A stretch of 64,000 nucleotides of DNA from Manganitrophus sp963718695 (GCA_963718695.1 OY970371.1:4340001-4404000), one strand, 5' to 3'. Shown: positions 6,625 to 15,794, numbered from the stretch's first letter. The notes: a model not told the origin generated them from the sequence alone. Numbers and translations are program-made.

Positions 6625-9279
6625 ATGTTAGACATATTAAAGAAGGTGATCGGGAGCAGAAATGACCGGGAGATCAAGCGGCTGTGGCCCGTCGTGGCCA
6701 AAGTGAATGAGCTTGAGAAATCGATTTCCCCGCTCTCGGACGATGGGCTCCGCGAGAAAACAGCCGCCTTCCGTCGACAGCTTGCGGAGGGGGCGCCTAC
6801 CGACGAGGAATTATCCAAACGACTCGAAGCCATTCTGCCGGAAGCTTTTGCCGTGGTTCGTGAGGGATCGAAACGGGTCCTCGGGATGCGTCATTTTGAT
6901 GTGCAGATCGTGGGGGGGATGGCGCTGCACGAGGGGAAGATCGCCGAGATGAAGACAGGCGAGGGGAAGACGTTGGTGGCGACGCTTCCCGTTTATCTCA
7001 ATGCGCTGACGGGGCGCGGCGTTCATGTGATTACAGTGAACGACTATCTGGCGAGAAGAGACTCGCAATGGATGGGCGAGCTTTATCGATTCCTCGGACT
7101 GACCGTGGGAACCATCCAGCACGATTCGACCGATCGCGAACGCCAGATCGCGTATGGATCGGACGTGACCTATGGGACCAACAACGAGTTCGGATTTGAT
7201 TACCTCAGAGACAATATGAAATTTGACCCGCAGAGTTTCGTCCAGCGGGAATTGAATTATGCCATTGTCGATGAGGTCGACAGCATTTTAATCGACGAGG
7301 CGCGAACCCCGCTGATCATCTCGGGTCCGTCTGAAGATTCAACCGACCTCTACTATCGGGTCAATCAGATCATCCCCTCTTTGAAACAGGATAAAGATTA
7401 TACCATTGAAGAGAAATCGAAGACGGCGACCCTGACCGAGGAGGGCAATGCCAAGGTCGAAAAGCTGCTCGGCGTCGACAATCTTTATGACATCGCAAAC
7501 ATGTCTTTGGTGCACCATGTGCTCCAGGCCCTGAAAGCGCATACCATTTTTAAGGCGGATGTCGATTATGTGGTCAAGGACGGCGAGGTCCTCATTGTCG
7601 ATGAGTTTACCGGTCGATTGATGCCCGGCCGCCGTTGGAGCGACGGCCTGCACCAGGCGGTGGAGGCGAAAGAGGGGGTGAAGATCGCCAATGAGAATCA
7701 AACCCTCGCTTCCATCACCTTTCAGAACTACTTCCGCATTTATAAAAAACTGGCCGGGATGACGGGGACGGCCGATACGGAAGCGGCCGAATTCTCGAAA
7801 ATTTACAATTTGGAAGTCTTGATCATCCCGCCGAATCGGCAGATGATCCGGAAGGACTTCTCCGATGTCATCTATCGGACCGAGCGGGAGAAATTCGATG
7901 CCATCGTCGAGGAAATCATCGAGTTGAACAAAACCGGTCATCCCGCTTTGGTGGGAACGATCTCCATCGAAAAATCGGAGCGCCTCTCCGCTCTGCTGAA
8001 GCGGAAGGGGGTCCCTCACGCGGTTTTAAATGCAAAGTATCACGAGAAGGAGGCCGAAATCGTCGCGCAGGCGGGGCGCAAAGGGGCCGTGACGATTGCG
8101 ACCAACATGGCCGGACGCGGCACCGATATCCTTCTCGGAGGCAATCCCGAATTTTTGTTCAAGCAATATCATGCGCAACATCCCGACGCGGAGCCGCAGG
8201 TCCTCGAAGCGGCGAAGGAAAAAATCAAGAAGACCTGCGAGAGCGAGAAACAGGAGGTCATCGCCCTGGGCGGCCTTCACATCATCGGGACGGAGCGGCA
8301 CGAGTCGCGGCGGATCGATAATCAGCTTCGCGGCCGGTCGGGACGGCAGGGCGATCCCGGCTCCTCGCGGTTTTATCTTGCCTTGGAAGATGACCTTCTG
8401 CGCATCTTCGGATCGGATCGGATCTCCAACTTAATGGGCCGTCTTGGAATGGAGGAGGGGGTTCCGATCGAGCATCGGATGGTCACCCGCGCCATTGAGA
8501 ACGCCCAAAAACGGGTGGAAGGGCACAACTTCGACATTCGAAAACAGCTGCTGGAATATGACGACGTGATGAACAAGCAGCGGACTGTCATCTATAATCG
8601 GCGCAGGGAGGTCCTCTTCGGTGAACAGGTCAAAGAGGACCTGAAGGAGATCCGGGAAGAGCAGGTCGATGAGATCTTGGGGCTCTATTGCCCGGAGGGG
8701 GCCTATCCCGAGGAATGGGATGCCGACGGTCTTTTGGAAACCCTCTCCCACCAGTTTAATTTCCCCTTCACCAAAGAGGAATTGGGTTTGCCTTCCGTTG
8801 GAAGAGAGGCTCTGAAAGAGGAAATCGTCCGGCGGGTCGAGGAAGCCTACGGCCGAAAAGAATCGGAGATCGGCTCCGAATTGTTGCGGCATCTGGAGCG
8901 GCAGATCTTTTTGCGGATGATCGACACCCATTGGAAAGACCATCTCCTTGGAATGGACTACCTGAAGGAAGGAATCGGTCTGCGCGGGTATGGACAGAAA
9001 GATCCTCTCAGCGAATATAAACGGGAGGGTTTCGAAATGTTCTCCGCAATGATCGACCGGATCAAGCGGGACACCATCGAGCATCTCCTGCGCGTGCAAG
9101 TGATGCGGGAGGAGAAGAAGCCGATCGCTCAGGTTTTTCCGAAGGCGCAAGAGATGCAGCTGAACCGGGGAGATTCGGCGCCGGCACGGACCGTTCAGCG
9201 TTCCGAGAAAAAGATCGGAAGGAATGATCTCTGCAGCTGCGGGAGCGGGAAGAAGTATAAGAAGTGCCACGGAAGATAA
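6625..9279 (+). CDS. secA: Preprotein translocase ATPase SecA
   Basis: SecA drives Sec-dependent export through SecYEG. The 884-residue product is full length. It has Walker A MKTGEGKT (near residue 109), the DEAD-like DEVDSI (near 215), the preprotein-binding insertion, NBD2 with TNMAGRGTDI and QLRGRSGRQGDPG, the helical scaffold, and a C-terminal zinc-binding tail CSCGSGKKYKKCH that contacts SecB or ribosomes. An upstream perfect -10 box and the preceding terminator suggest its own promoter. Its stop is followed one base later by the GTG of the next gene, so the two are likely co-translated. Confidence 0.97.
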   Translation: MLDILKKVIGSRNDREIKRLWPVVAKVNELEKSISPLSDDGLREKTAAFRRQLAEGAPTDEELSKRLEAILPEAFAVVREGSKRVLGMRHFDVQIVGGMALHEGKIAEMKTGEGKTLVATLPVYLNALTGRGVHVITVNDYLARRDSQWMGELYRFLGLTVGTIQHDSTDRERQIAYGSDVTYGTNNEFGFDYLRDNMKFDPQSFVQRELNYAIVDEVDSILIDEARTPLIISGPSEDSTDLYYRVNQIIPSLKQDKDYTIEEKSKTATLTEEGNAKVEKLLGVDNLYDIANMSLVHHVLQALKAHTIFKADVDYVVKDGEVLIVDEFTGRLMPGRRWSDGLHQAVEAKEGVKIANENQTLASITFQNYFRIYKKLAGMTGTADTEAAEFSKIYNLEVLIIPPNRQMIRKDFSDVIYRTEREKFDAIVEEIIELNKTGHPALVGTISIEKSERLSALLKRKGVPHAVLNAKYHEKEAEIVAQAGRKGAVTIATNMAGRGTDILLGGNPEFLFKQYHAQHPDAEPQVLEAAKEKIKKTCESEKQEVIALGGLHIIGTERHESRRIDNQLRGRSGRQGDPGSSRFYLALEDDLLRIFGSDRISNLMGRLGMEEGVPIEHRMVTRAIENAQKRVEGHNFDIRKQLLEYDDVMNKQRTVIYNRRREVLFGEQVKEDLKEIREEQVDEILGLYCPEGAYPEEWDADGLLETLSHQFNFPFTKEELGLPSVGREALKEEIVRRVEEAYGRKESEIGSELLRHLERQIFLRMIDTHWKDHLLGMDYLKEGIGLRGYGQKDPLSEYKREGFEMFSAMIDRIKRDTIEHLLRVQVMREEKKPIAQVFPKAQEMQLNRGDSAPARTVQRSEKKIGRNDLCSCGSGKKYKKCHGR

Positions 9280-9280
9280 G

Positions 9281-10396
9281 GTGAAGAAAAGAAACACCGA
9301 AAGCCGATCCCGCCGCAAACCTTCCCCTTCAATTGATCAACCTGTCCGTCTTCTCTCTCAAGAGAATGCCCGCCTGAAACAGGAACTCCGCCAGAAAACC
9401 AGAGAGCTCGCTTATTTCATCAGCGTCGGGAAAGCCCTTACCTCGACCCTTGAATTAAAGAAAATGCTCCGGGTCATTATGAGCACCGCTCAGAAGATGG
9501 TCCGAAGCGAATCGTGGTCGCTTCTCTTGAACGACGAGATGCGGGATGAATTTTATTTCGAGCTGACGAAAGGGATCAATCCAAAATCGATCAAGGGCGT
9601 TCGGTATAAATTGGGAGAGGGACCGGTCGGCTGGGTGGCCGAGAAGGGAATTCCCTTGCTCATCACTGATTTCTCGAAGGAAAGGCAATTCCAGCGAAGC
9701 GAGTTTCATCCTCATACGAAGGTGAAATCGGTTCTCTCCGTGCCGATCATCAGCAAGCGGAAAGTGATCGGCGTGATCCAGATGGTCAACCGCTTCGATC
9801 AAAAATCGTTCGATCAGAATGATCTCGACCTTTTATTGAAATTGGTCGACCAGGCCGCCCTGGCCATCGAGCGCTCCTCGCTCTATCAAAAAATGTCCGA
9901 TCTTGCAACAACGGACGACCTCACTCACCTCTATAATTTCCGATTCTTGGACCAGACGCTTGATATCGAGATCAAGCGATGTCAGCGCTACGGCTCCTGT
10001 ATTTCGTTGATCTTCCTCGATATGGATCATTTCAAATTGGTCAATGATCAATACGGCCACCTGATGGGGAGCCAGGTGCTGATCGAGGTCGCCCAGATTC
10101 TTCGAAAAACGCTCCGGGAGGTCGATATTATCGCCCGGTATGGAGGGGATGAGTTTGTCGTCGTTCTTCCGGAGACCAATGTGGAGACCTCTTCTCGGAT
10201 CGCGCATCGTGTTCGAAACGCCATTCGCACCCATGAGTTTCTAAGGAGGGAGGGTCTTTCCATTCACCTTTCCGCCAGCTTCGGGATCGCCGGATTTCCG
10301 GAGCATGCCAAGAACAAAACCGATTTAATCCGCCTTGCCGACCAAGCGATGTATAAGGCAAAGGTCATGGGGCGCGATAAGATTTTCCTTGCCTAG
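9281..10396 (+). CDS. GAF-GGDEF diguanylate cyclase
   Basis: The 371-residue protein has a basic N-terminus, a coiled coil (~25-45), a GAF sensor domain (~50-195) and a GGDEF domain (~205-371). The catalytic motif YGGDEF is intact. REVD sits exactly five residues before it, matching the RxxD inhibitory site of product-regulated diguanylate cyclases. It should therefore make cyclic di-GMP from two GTP. The GAF ligand is unknown. The GTG at 9281 lies one base after the secA stop; an in-frame start further upstream would overlap secA. No membrane helix is seen, so it is cytoplasmic. Confidence 0.9.
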   Translation: MKKRNTESRSRRKPSPSIDQPVRLLSQENARLKQELRQKTRELAYFISVGKALTSTLELKKMLRVIMSTAQKMVRSESWSLLLNDEMRDEFYFELTKGINPKSIKGVRYKLGEGPVGWVAEKGIPLLITDFSKERQFQRSEFHPHTKVKSVLSVPIISKRKVIGVIQMVNRFDQKSFDQNDLDLLLKLVDQAALAIERSSLYQKMSDLATTDDLTHLYNFRFLDQTLDIEIKRCQRYGSCISLIFLDMDHFKLVNDQYGHLMGSQVLIEVAQILRKTLREVDIIARYGGDEFVVVLPETNVETSSRIAHRVRNAIRTHEFLRREGLSIHLSASFGIAGFPEHAKNKTDLIRLADQAMYKAKVMGRDKIFLA

Positions 10397-10418
10397 TTTC
10401 CATTTCGATGTTCATCGA

Positions 10419-13001
10419 TTAAAAGGGCACCCCTGCGGTAAGATAATAGTGCGGTTTTTTCTCGGCTTTGATGGTCGCGCCGACCGGAACGGCCACATCA
10501 AATCGAATCGTGGCCGGGTAAAAGCCTAAGAAATCAAGGTGCCATCGAAGTCCCACACCGACATCCTTTTTATATTCGGTAAACTGAAAAACATTTCTTG
10601 AATCGGTGACGTTTCCTGCGTCGGCGAAGAGCGCTCCTTGCAGCGTGTGGGTCAGCGCGGTGCCGGCTAAATTAAGATCGGTGTCGTAGAGAATCGGAAA
10701 TCGGTATTCCACCGAAATAAGCCCGATATTGTCCCCCTCAAATCGCAGCGGCGTGAAGCCGCGCATTCTCTCGTCCCCGCCCAAGAAAAAGCGACTGTTC
10801 TCAAAGAGGGTTCCGAACGTTTGACCGATCAAGAAGCGGGTTCCGATTTCGTGGTGATTGGAGAAGGAGAACACACGGCGCAGATCGAGCGTCGCGGTGA
10901 AGAGATTCTCATACTCCCCTCCGGTGAACCGCTGGTCATATCCGAGGCTTACGCTGAACTTAGGATACCGCCCTGTCAATCGCTGGATGAAGTTTGCAAA
11001 GAGAGGGATATCGGGATAGCTGAGCGCATAACCGACGTGGACGGTTCCCGCCGGTTCTTCCGGTGGTTTATCTTTAGGCGTTTGAGGGCCTTCATAAGAG
11101 AGACCGAGGGTAAGGGTGTGATTGTTCTTGAAGATGTGGCTGAACTCGATACGGCTGGCGTTTCCTTCTTCTTTATGGGAGAAGTCGAACCCGATTCTGT
11201 TCTTGTTGTCGTAAACCGGTTGGAAGAGGAGGCCCGCTTTGTAACTGAGCGTCCCGGTATTGAAGTTGTAGCTGACCCCGTATCGATTTAATAGTATTTT
11301 CCAAAGCCTTGGATCACGATTATTCAGACGATTGGGGTCGCTGGAGTCTTTTTCAGGATCCAGTTCGATCACGCTGATCGGAGAAGGGGTAATAAGAACC
11401 TCTTGATGTTCTTCTTTATCGCCCTCCCAAAGCAGGGGGATGCGCGATCCGTTTTTCTGAACCGCCAAGATCTCAAGCGGCTCAATCCCGTCCCCATGTT
11501 TTTTAATGGTGAGGGTGGTCCGGTAGCCTTCATCGACCTTCTCTTTCTCTATTTTCTTGATTCCGAAATCAAGGGCCGGACTCGCCATGAGCCACTGTTC
11601 AAAAAACCAATCAATCTTTCTTCCCGATATCCGGTAGAGGACCTCTCTGAAGGGAACCTGTTTGCCGGCCTGAATATTTTCTTTGTAATCCTCCACCGCC
11701 CGCTTGACGGTTTCGTGACCGACCAGGTTCGCCAGTTTCGAGAAAATGGTGGTCCCCTCCGGGCGCGGATGGTTAAAGAATTGAATATCTTCATTCAGGA
11801 TCGGCGCAACCCTTTCCTTAAAATAAGTTTGGCGGAACGGCAGATCCCGCGAATAGAGGATTTCATCGACGATCGGAATAAACGCGATCGGCTTGAGCCA
11901 TTTTTCAAGGCTCGGTCTGGCGCCATACTGCTCTCGCATGAACCGCTCCGATTCCAAATCGGCCATCCCCTCAATCAACCAGGACTCCTCCCATGGAAGC
12001 CGTTCTTGCCAAAGCAGAAGGAAAATTCCTCTCGCGAGGCTCGCTTCATGGAACCGTTTCAGAAGCGGAAAGACTTTAAAAAGCCGATTATTCATGTAGA
12101 GGATTTTGGAGCCGGCGCTGACCAGGTCCTGATAAAGGTAAGATTCGGCCAATTGCAATCGCGTCGGGGGGAGCGGGCCCGAATGTTCCAGAAAATGGGA
12201 GACCGCCTTGCGTGCCGTTTTCATCGCTTGATCGGCATAGGCGCGATCTCGCGGAAGGAAATGGTAGACGAGATCAATCTCGCCGATCTTTTTCTCCTTC
12301 TTGACGAGCTTCTTCCCGATGGAGAGTGAGAAGTAAGGGAGGGAATCGGCTTTCAGGAAATAGGTTGCGTCGCTCCCTTCCTGGGTTTCGAGTTCCAGCG
12401 GAGCGGACGCAAGAAGGTCAAGATGCTCATTTAAGGTGAAACGAATTTGAAATCGGCTGATCGGTGGGGGAAGGAGAAAATCCCATTTCCCCTTGGAGAA
12501 CTGCGGTAAATAGGGATGCCATCCCCCTTGAAGGGTGACCAAGTCTCGATTATAACCGAAGATTCCATATTTCTCCGGAATGACAGTAATGAAGTGGACC
12601 AGAAATTCGAACGTGCGCCGGGGGGGAATCGGAGTAGGGAGACGGATTTTCATCAGAATCCGTTTTTTAAAAAGCTCCGGAAAATAGGGGAGGCTCTGGC
12701 CTTTCAGGTCTTGAATAGAAGTAATGATCTGTTCTCCCGGATTAAAATTAACCGGGTAGGCCCGCTTGTAAAGGTTTTGATCGATGTCTGGATCTCTTTC
12801 GAGATAAAGGTTCGGGTAGAGGAAGAGATACAGTTCTGAGAGTGGTTCGTCGCTCGTATTGGTGAAGGAGATTTTCTCCGAGCCGTAAATCCGGTGTTCT
12901 TCCTCGGAGTAGGCGGCCACAATATCATATTGTGGTGTGGATGCCGCGGCGTGAAGGGAATTTGGTATTAGTAGAAAAAGGGAAATGAGTAAAATGACCA
13001 T
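10419..13001 (-). CDS. Inactive M1-peptidase-like domain fused to Omp85/surface-antigen-like beta-barrel
   Basis: The 860-residue product starts with a signal peptide (about 1-19, cleaved near HAAA). Residues ~25-500 resemble M1/gluzincin aminopeptidases: an N-terminal beta-saddle, then the WLIEGMADLE helix (341-350) that matches the WLxEG zinc-ligand helix. In register with M1 enzymes, the HEXXH site falls on SLARG (321-325), and no HEXXH occurs anywhere, so the catalytic Glu and both His ligands are missing. Residues ~590-860 look like an Omp85/bacterial surface antigen barrel (FFLGGDERMRGF, VEYRFPILYDTDL) ending in Phe. The protein is probably outer-membrane bound and non-proteolytic. The gene runs against its neighbours and converges with the GGDEF gene, 22 bases apart. 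Confidence 0.78.
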   Translation of the reverse strand: MVILLISLFLLIPNSLHAAASTPQYDIVAAYSEEEHRIYGSEKISFTNTSDEPLSELYLFLYPNLYLERDPDIDQNLYKRAYPVNFNPGEQIITSIQDLKGQSLPYFPELFKKRILMKIRLPTPIPPRRTFEFLVHFITVIPEKYGIFGYNRDLVTLQGGWHPYLPQFSKGKWDFLLPPPISRFQIRFTLNEHLDLLASAPLELETQEGSDATYFLKADSLPYFSLSIGKKLVKKEKKIGEIDLVYHFLPRDRAYADQAMKTARKAVSHFLEHSGPLPPTRLQLAESYLYQDLVSAGSKILYMNNRLFKVFPLLKRFHEASLARGIFLLLWQERLPWEESWLIEGMADLESERFMREQYGARPSLEKWLKPIAFIPIVDEILYSRDLPFRQTYFKERVAPILNEDIQFFNHPRPEGTTIFSKLANLVGHETVKRAVEDYKENIQAGKQVPFREVLYRISGRKIDWFFEQWLMASPALDFGIKKIEKEKVDEGYRTTLTIKKHGDGIEPLEILAVQKNGSRIPLLWEGDKEEHQEVLITPSPISVIELDPEKDSSDPNRLNNRDPRLWKILLNRYGVSYNFNTGTLSYKAGLLFQPVYDNKNRIGFDFSHKEEGNASRIEFSHIFKNNHTLTLGLSYEGPQTPKDKPPEEPAGTVHVGYALSYPDIPLFANFIQRLTGRYPKFSVSLGYDQRFTGGEYENLFTATLDLRRVFSFSNHHEIGTRFLIGQTFGTLFENSRFFLGGDERMRGFTPLRFEGDNIGLISVEYRFPILYDTDLNLAGTALTHTLQGALFADAGNVTDSRNVFQFTEYKKDVGVGLRWHLDFLGFYPATIRFDVAVPVGATIKAEKKPHYYLTAGVPF

Positions 13002-13008
13002 TTAGGTC

Positions 13009-13017
13009 ATTATAGCA
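13009..13017 (-). promoter_or_regulatory. Extended -10 promoter for the M1-like/Omp85 gene
   Basis: Read on the minus strand, TGC-TATAAT is an extended -10 element with a perfect hexamer at 13014-13009. The -35 region is weak. The element lies only seven bases from the ATG at 13001, so transcription would start at or next to the start codon, implying a leaderless mRNA. No Shine-Dalgarno sequence is visible. Confidence 0.5.
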
Positions 13018-13119
13018 CTTTGCTTCGAGCGGATAAATGCAAACATTCGTTAAATCAGAAATAATGTTGCCTGACCAATGCAACGCTGATTGATTCTTAC
13101 GGATCTTTCCGGTAGAGTG

Positions 13120-14298
13120 ATGAGCATGTCAAAACCCGAATTGATCACCTTCATTCGTGATGAAATTCTAAAGCAGGGGCCGATCCCTTTTATTCGATTC
13201 ATGGAGGAAGCCCTTTATCACCCCACGTTGGGTTATTACTCATCCCCCGGCGAGAAAATCGGTACCCAGGGCGATTACTACACGAGCAGTTCGGTCCATC
13301 CAATTTTTGGGGAGCTGCTTGCCAAGCAATTGCTCCAGATGTTTTCCACGCTCGGTGAGGATGAATCGGCTTATACCTTGGTCGAAATGGGGGCCGGAAG
13401 AGGAAGCCTCTGCTTCGATATTCTCAGCGCCATTCAGAGGGAAGCGCCCTCCTTTTTCAACAAGCTTCAATATATCATCATCGAAAAAAGCCCCGCCTTT
13501 AGGGAGCGGCAGATGAACCGGCTGAAACCGCTCTTCCCGGATCAAGTCCGATGGGAGGAGGCGGTTCCCGACCGGTTCGTCGGGGTGCTTTTCTCGAATG
13601 AGCTGCTCGATGCGATGCCGGTCCATCGTCTTCGGATCGAGCAGCAAACGGTTCAAGAGATCTACGTTGATTGGAAAGAGGACCGGTTTGTAGAAATACG
13701 GGGGGCCCCCTCCACGCCGAGGCTCCTCGATTATCTTAAAAAATTAGAAATCCAATTTGACCGGCCGACGGAGATCGAAATCAATTTCCAATCGATCGAT
13801 TGGATGCGTCAGATCGGGCAGTCGCTGGCGCGAGGCTACGTCCTCACAATCGATTACGGCTATCCGGCGGAGGCGCTCTACACCTCCCGCCGTCCGAAGG
13901 GAACCTTCCTCTGTTATTATCGGCATGCAACCAACGAAAATCCCTATGATCATGTCGGGGAGCAAGATATGACCGCCCACATCGATTTCACCTCGCTGGC
14001 GAAAGCGGGGGAGGAAGTGGGGCTTTCTGTCATCGGATTCACCGATCAGACCCATTTTCTCATGGGGCTTGGGATTGCGCAGCGCATGGAGCCGTATGCG
14101 ATGAAGATGGACGAATCCGAGGAGGCCAAGAAGCAGTTCCTGGCAATGAAGCAGCTGATGGCCCCGGAGCGGATGGGACGGGTTTTCAAAATCTTGATTC
14201 AGGGGAAAAATATCCCGTCCGAGGTTCGGTTGGACGGGCTCCAATTTAAACCTTTTTTTAAGCTCTTGACATTAATTTTTTTCTTCTTTATGATGTGA
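13120..14298 (+). CDS. MidA/NDUFAF7-family SAM-dependent methyltransferase (complex I assembly factor)
   Basis: This is a 392-residue class I methyltransferase of the DUF185/MidA family. Conserved segments are the N-terminal PIPFIRFMEEALYHP and YYSSP, GDYYTSSSVHP, the SAM-binding VEMGAGRGSLC and LFSNELLDAMPVHR. Its eukaryotic homologue NDUFAF7 dimethylates an arginine of the 49-kDa subunit (NuoD homologue) early in complex I assembly. Here it stands 33 bases upstream of nuoA, which supports the same role by inference. Start choices are ATG 13120 and ATG 13126. The C-terminal tail LLTLIFFFFMM is encoded by DNA that doubles as the nuo promoter. Confidence 0.88.
   Translation: MSMSKPELITFIRDEILKQGPIPFIRFMEEALYHPTLGYYSSPGEKIGTQGDYYTSSSVHPIFGELLAKQLLQMFSTLGEDESAYTLVEMGAGRGSLCFDILSAIQREAPSFFNKLQYIIIEKSPAFRERQMNRLKPLFPDQVRWEEAVPDRFVGVLFSNELLDAMPVHRLRIEQQTVQEIYVDWKEDRFVEIRGAPSTPRLLDYLKKLEIQFDRPTEIEINFQSIDWMRQIGQSLARGYVLTIDYGYPAEALYTSRRPKGTFLCYYRHATNENPYDHVGEQDMTAHIDFTSLAKAGEEVGLSVIGFTDQTHFLMGLGIAQRMEPYAMKMDESEEAKKQFLAMKQLMAPERMGRVFKILIQGKNIPSEVRLDGLQFKPFFKLLTLIFFFFMM
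14266..14294 (+). promoter_or_regulatory. Near-consensus sigma70-type promoter of the nuo operon
   Basis: TTGACA (14266-14271), a T-rich 17-base spacer and TATGAT (14289-14294, 5 of 6) lie inside the last codons of the methyltransferase gene. The predicted start is near 14301, leaving a leader of about 30 bases with GGAGG before the nuoA GTG. Confidence 0.78.
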
Positions 14299-14331
14299 AA
14301 CCTGCTGTCTTTTTGGAGGTTTCAGACGACG

Positions 14332-14703
14332 GTGTCGACCGATCTTTTACCGGCCAATTACCTGCCCATTGTTGTCTTTATCGCCATTGCCTTCGGCTTC
14401 GGCGCGGTCACTATTTTAGTCGGATACCTCGTTCGTCCCAGCAACCCTTATAAAGAAAAACTCTACGCGTATGAAAGCGGCATCCATCCCCTGACCGATG
14501 CGCGTCAGATGTTTCCTCTTCGTTATTATATGATTGCCATGCTCTTTGTGATCTTCGACATCGAGGTGGTTTTCCTCTATCCATGGGCGGTGGCCTTCCA
14601 GCAGCTCGGTCTTTTTGCGCTGGTGGAAATGATGGTATTTCTTTCGATTTTGTTTGTCGGTTACTTTTACGCTTGGAAAAAAGGAGCCCTGGAATGGGAT
14701 TGA
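14332..14703 (+). CDS. nuoA: NADH-quinone oxidoreductase subunit A
   Basis: NuoA is a small membrane subunit at the joint between the arms of complex I. The 123-residue product has three membrane helices. The first loop holds the conserved YESGIHP and FPLRYYMIAMLFVIFDIEVVFLYPWA, whose acidic FDIE is typical. GTG at 14332 is used, preceded by GGAGG. It overlaps nuoB by ten bases. Confidence 0.95.
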   Translation: MSTDLLPANYLPIVVFIAIAFGFGAVTILVGYLVRPSNPYKEKLYAYESGIHPLTDARQMFPLRYYMIAMLFVIFDIEVVFLYPWAVAFQQLGLFALVEMMVFLSILFVGYFYAWKKGALEWD

Positions 14704-15173
14704 TGGATCGGCAGTTCGAGTCGAACATTGTGACCGCCTCGCTCGATTCGTTGGTGAACTGGGCTCGCAAATCGGCCTTATGGCCGATGACGTTCGGGCT
14801 TGCGTGTTGTGCGATTGAAATGATCGCCTCCGTTTCCTCCCGGTATGATATCGACCGATTCGGGGCCGGCGTTTTTCGGGCCTCTCCGCGACAGTCGGAC
14901 CTGATGATTGTCGCAGGAACGGTCTGCCGTAAGATGGCTCCGGTGATCCGGAGAATTTACGATCAGATGCCGGAGCCGCGTTATGTGATTTCGATGGGCT
15001 CCTGCGCCACCTCAGGGAACATTTATAACAGCTACAGCGTGGTGCAGGGCGTCGATCGCTTCGTTCCGGTTGATATCTACGTGCCAGGATGCCCGCCACG
15101 CCCTGAGGCCCTTTTTGCAGGAATCTTGCGGCTTCAGGAAAAAATCATGGAACAAAAAGTCTTTACCAAGTAA
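14694..15173 (+). CDS. nuoB: NADH-quinone oxidoreductase subunit B
   Basis: NuoB binds the terminal 4Fe-4S cluster N2, which passes electrons to quinone. The 159-residue product shows the four ligands: the adjacent cysteine pair in GLACCAIEM (38-39), the Cys in GTVCRK and the Cys in VPGCPPRPEA. ATG 14694 is chosen because AAGGAG lies seven bases before it; ATG 14703 is the alternative. The gene overlaps nuoA. Confidence 0.96.
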   Translation: MGLMDRQFESNIVTASLDSLVNWARKSALWPMTFGLACCAIEMIASVSSRYDIDRFGAGVFRASPRQSDLMIVAGTVCRKMAPVIRRIYDQMPEPRYVISMGSCATSGNIYNSYSVVQGVDRFVPVDIYVPGCPPRPEALFAGILRLQEKIMEQKVFTK

Positions 15174-15245
15174 AGGCGCGCCGGCGCGCGTGTCAGAGAT
15201 CATCAAGAGGCGCCACGCAGGTTTACCCCCTACAGAATTGATAGG

Positions 15246-15737
15246 ATGATGCATCCGATCGCTCAAAAAGTTCAGGAGAAATTCCCCGATGCCTTCGTCG
15301 GGTCGACCGAAGCCCTCGGCGAGGTGTCCGTTTCGGTCAAGCGGGAGAAGATTGTCGCGATTTGCCGGTTTCTTCACGACGATCCGGCCCTTTCGTTCGA
15401 CATGATCACCGATATCTGCTCGGTCGATTTTCCGAACGAAGAGCTTCGCTTCGAGATGATCTATCAATTTTATTCGATTCATCGGAACCACCGCGTCCGG
15501 ATCAAGGCCCGTGTTCCCGAAGAGGACTGTACCATCGATTCGGTCACCGGCATCTGGCAGGGGGCGAATTTTATGGAGCGGGAGGTTTATGACATGATGG
15601 GGATTGTCTTCAACAACCATCCCGATCTCCGCCGCATCCTGATGACCGAAGATTATGATGAGGGTTTCCCCCTTCGAAAAGATTTTCCGGTGGAGGGAAA
15701 AGGATGGCGGGACACCTTTGAGTTTATGCCCTCATAA
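15246..15737 (+). CDS. nuoC: NADH-quinone oxidoreductase subunit C
   Basis: This 163-residue peripheral-arm subunit supports NuoD. The conserved C-terminal signature is ERE-VYDMMGIVFNNHPDLRRILM, then DEGFPLRKDFPV. It is a separate gene, not fused with nuoD as in enterobacteria. A 72-base spacer from nuoB holds a GC-rich palindrome-like stretch (GGCGCGCCGGCGCGCG near 15176) but no gene. Confidence 0.95.
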   Translation: MMHPIAQKVQEKFPDAFVGSTEALGEVSVSVKREKIVAICRFLHDDPALSFDMITDICSVDFPNEELRFEMIYQFYSIHRNHRVRIKARVPEEDCTIDSVTGIWQGANFMEREVYDMMGIVFNNHPDLRRILMTEDYDEGFPLRKDFPVEGKGWRDTFEFMPS

Positions 15738-15794
15738 GCAGAACAACCGGTATTCGGCCCGTTGCGATAGAAGCGGGCTATTTTTAGGGTAGTA

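Noticed and set aside
11403..12329. 308-codon open frame on the plus strand
   Set aside because: It lies fully inside the minus-strand M1-like/Omp85 gene, which has a signal peptide and domain similarity.
15174..15190. GGCGCGCCGGCGCGCG as a terminator between nuoB and nuoC
   Set aside because: It is a GC-rich self-complementary run without loop or T-tract, and the operon clearly continues.
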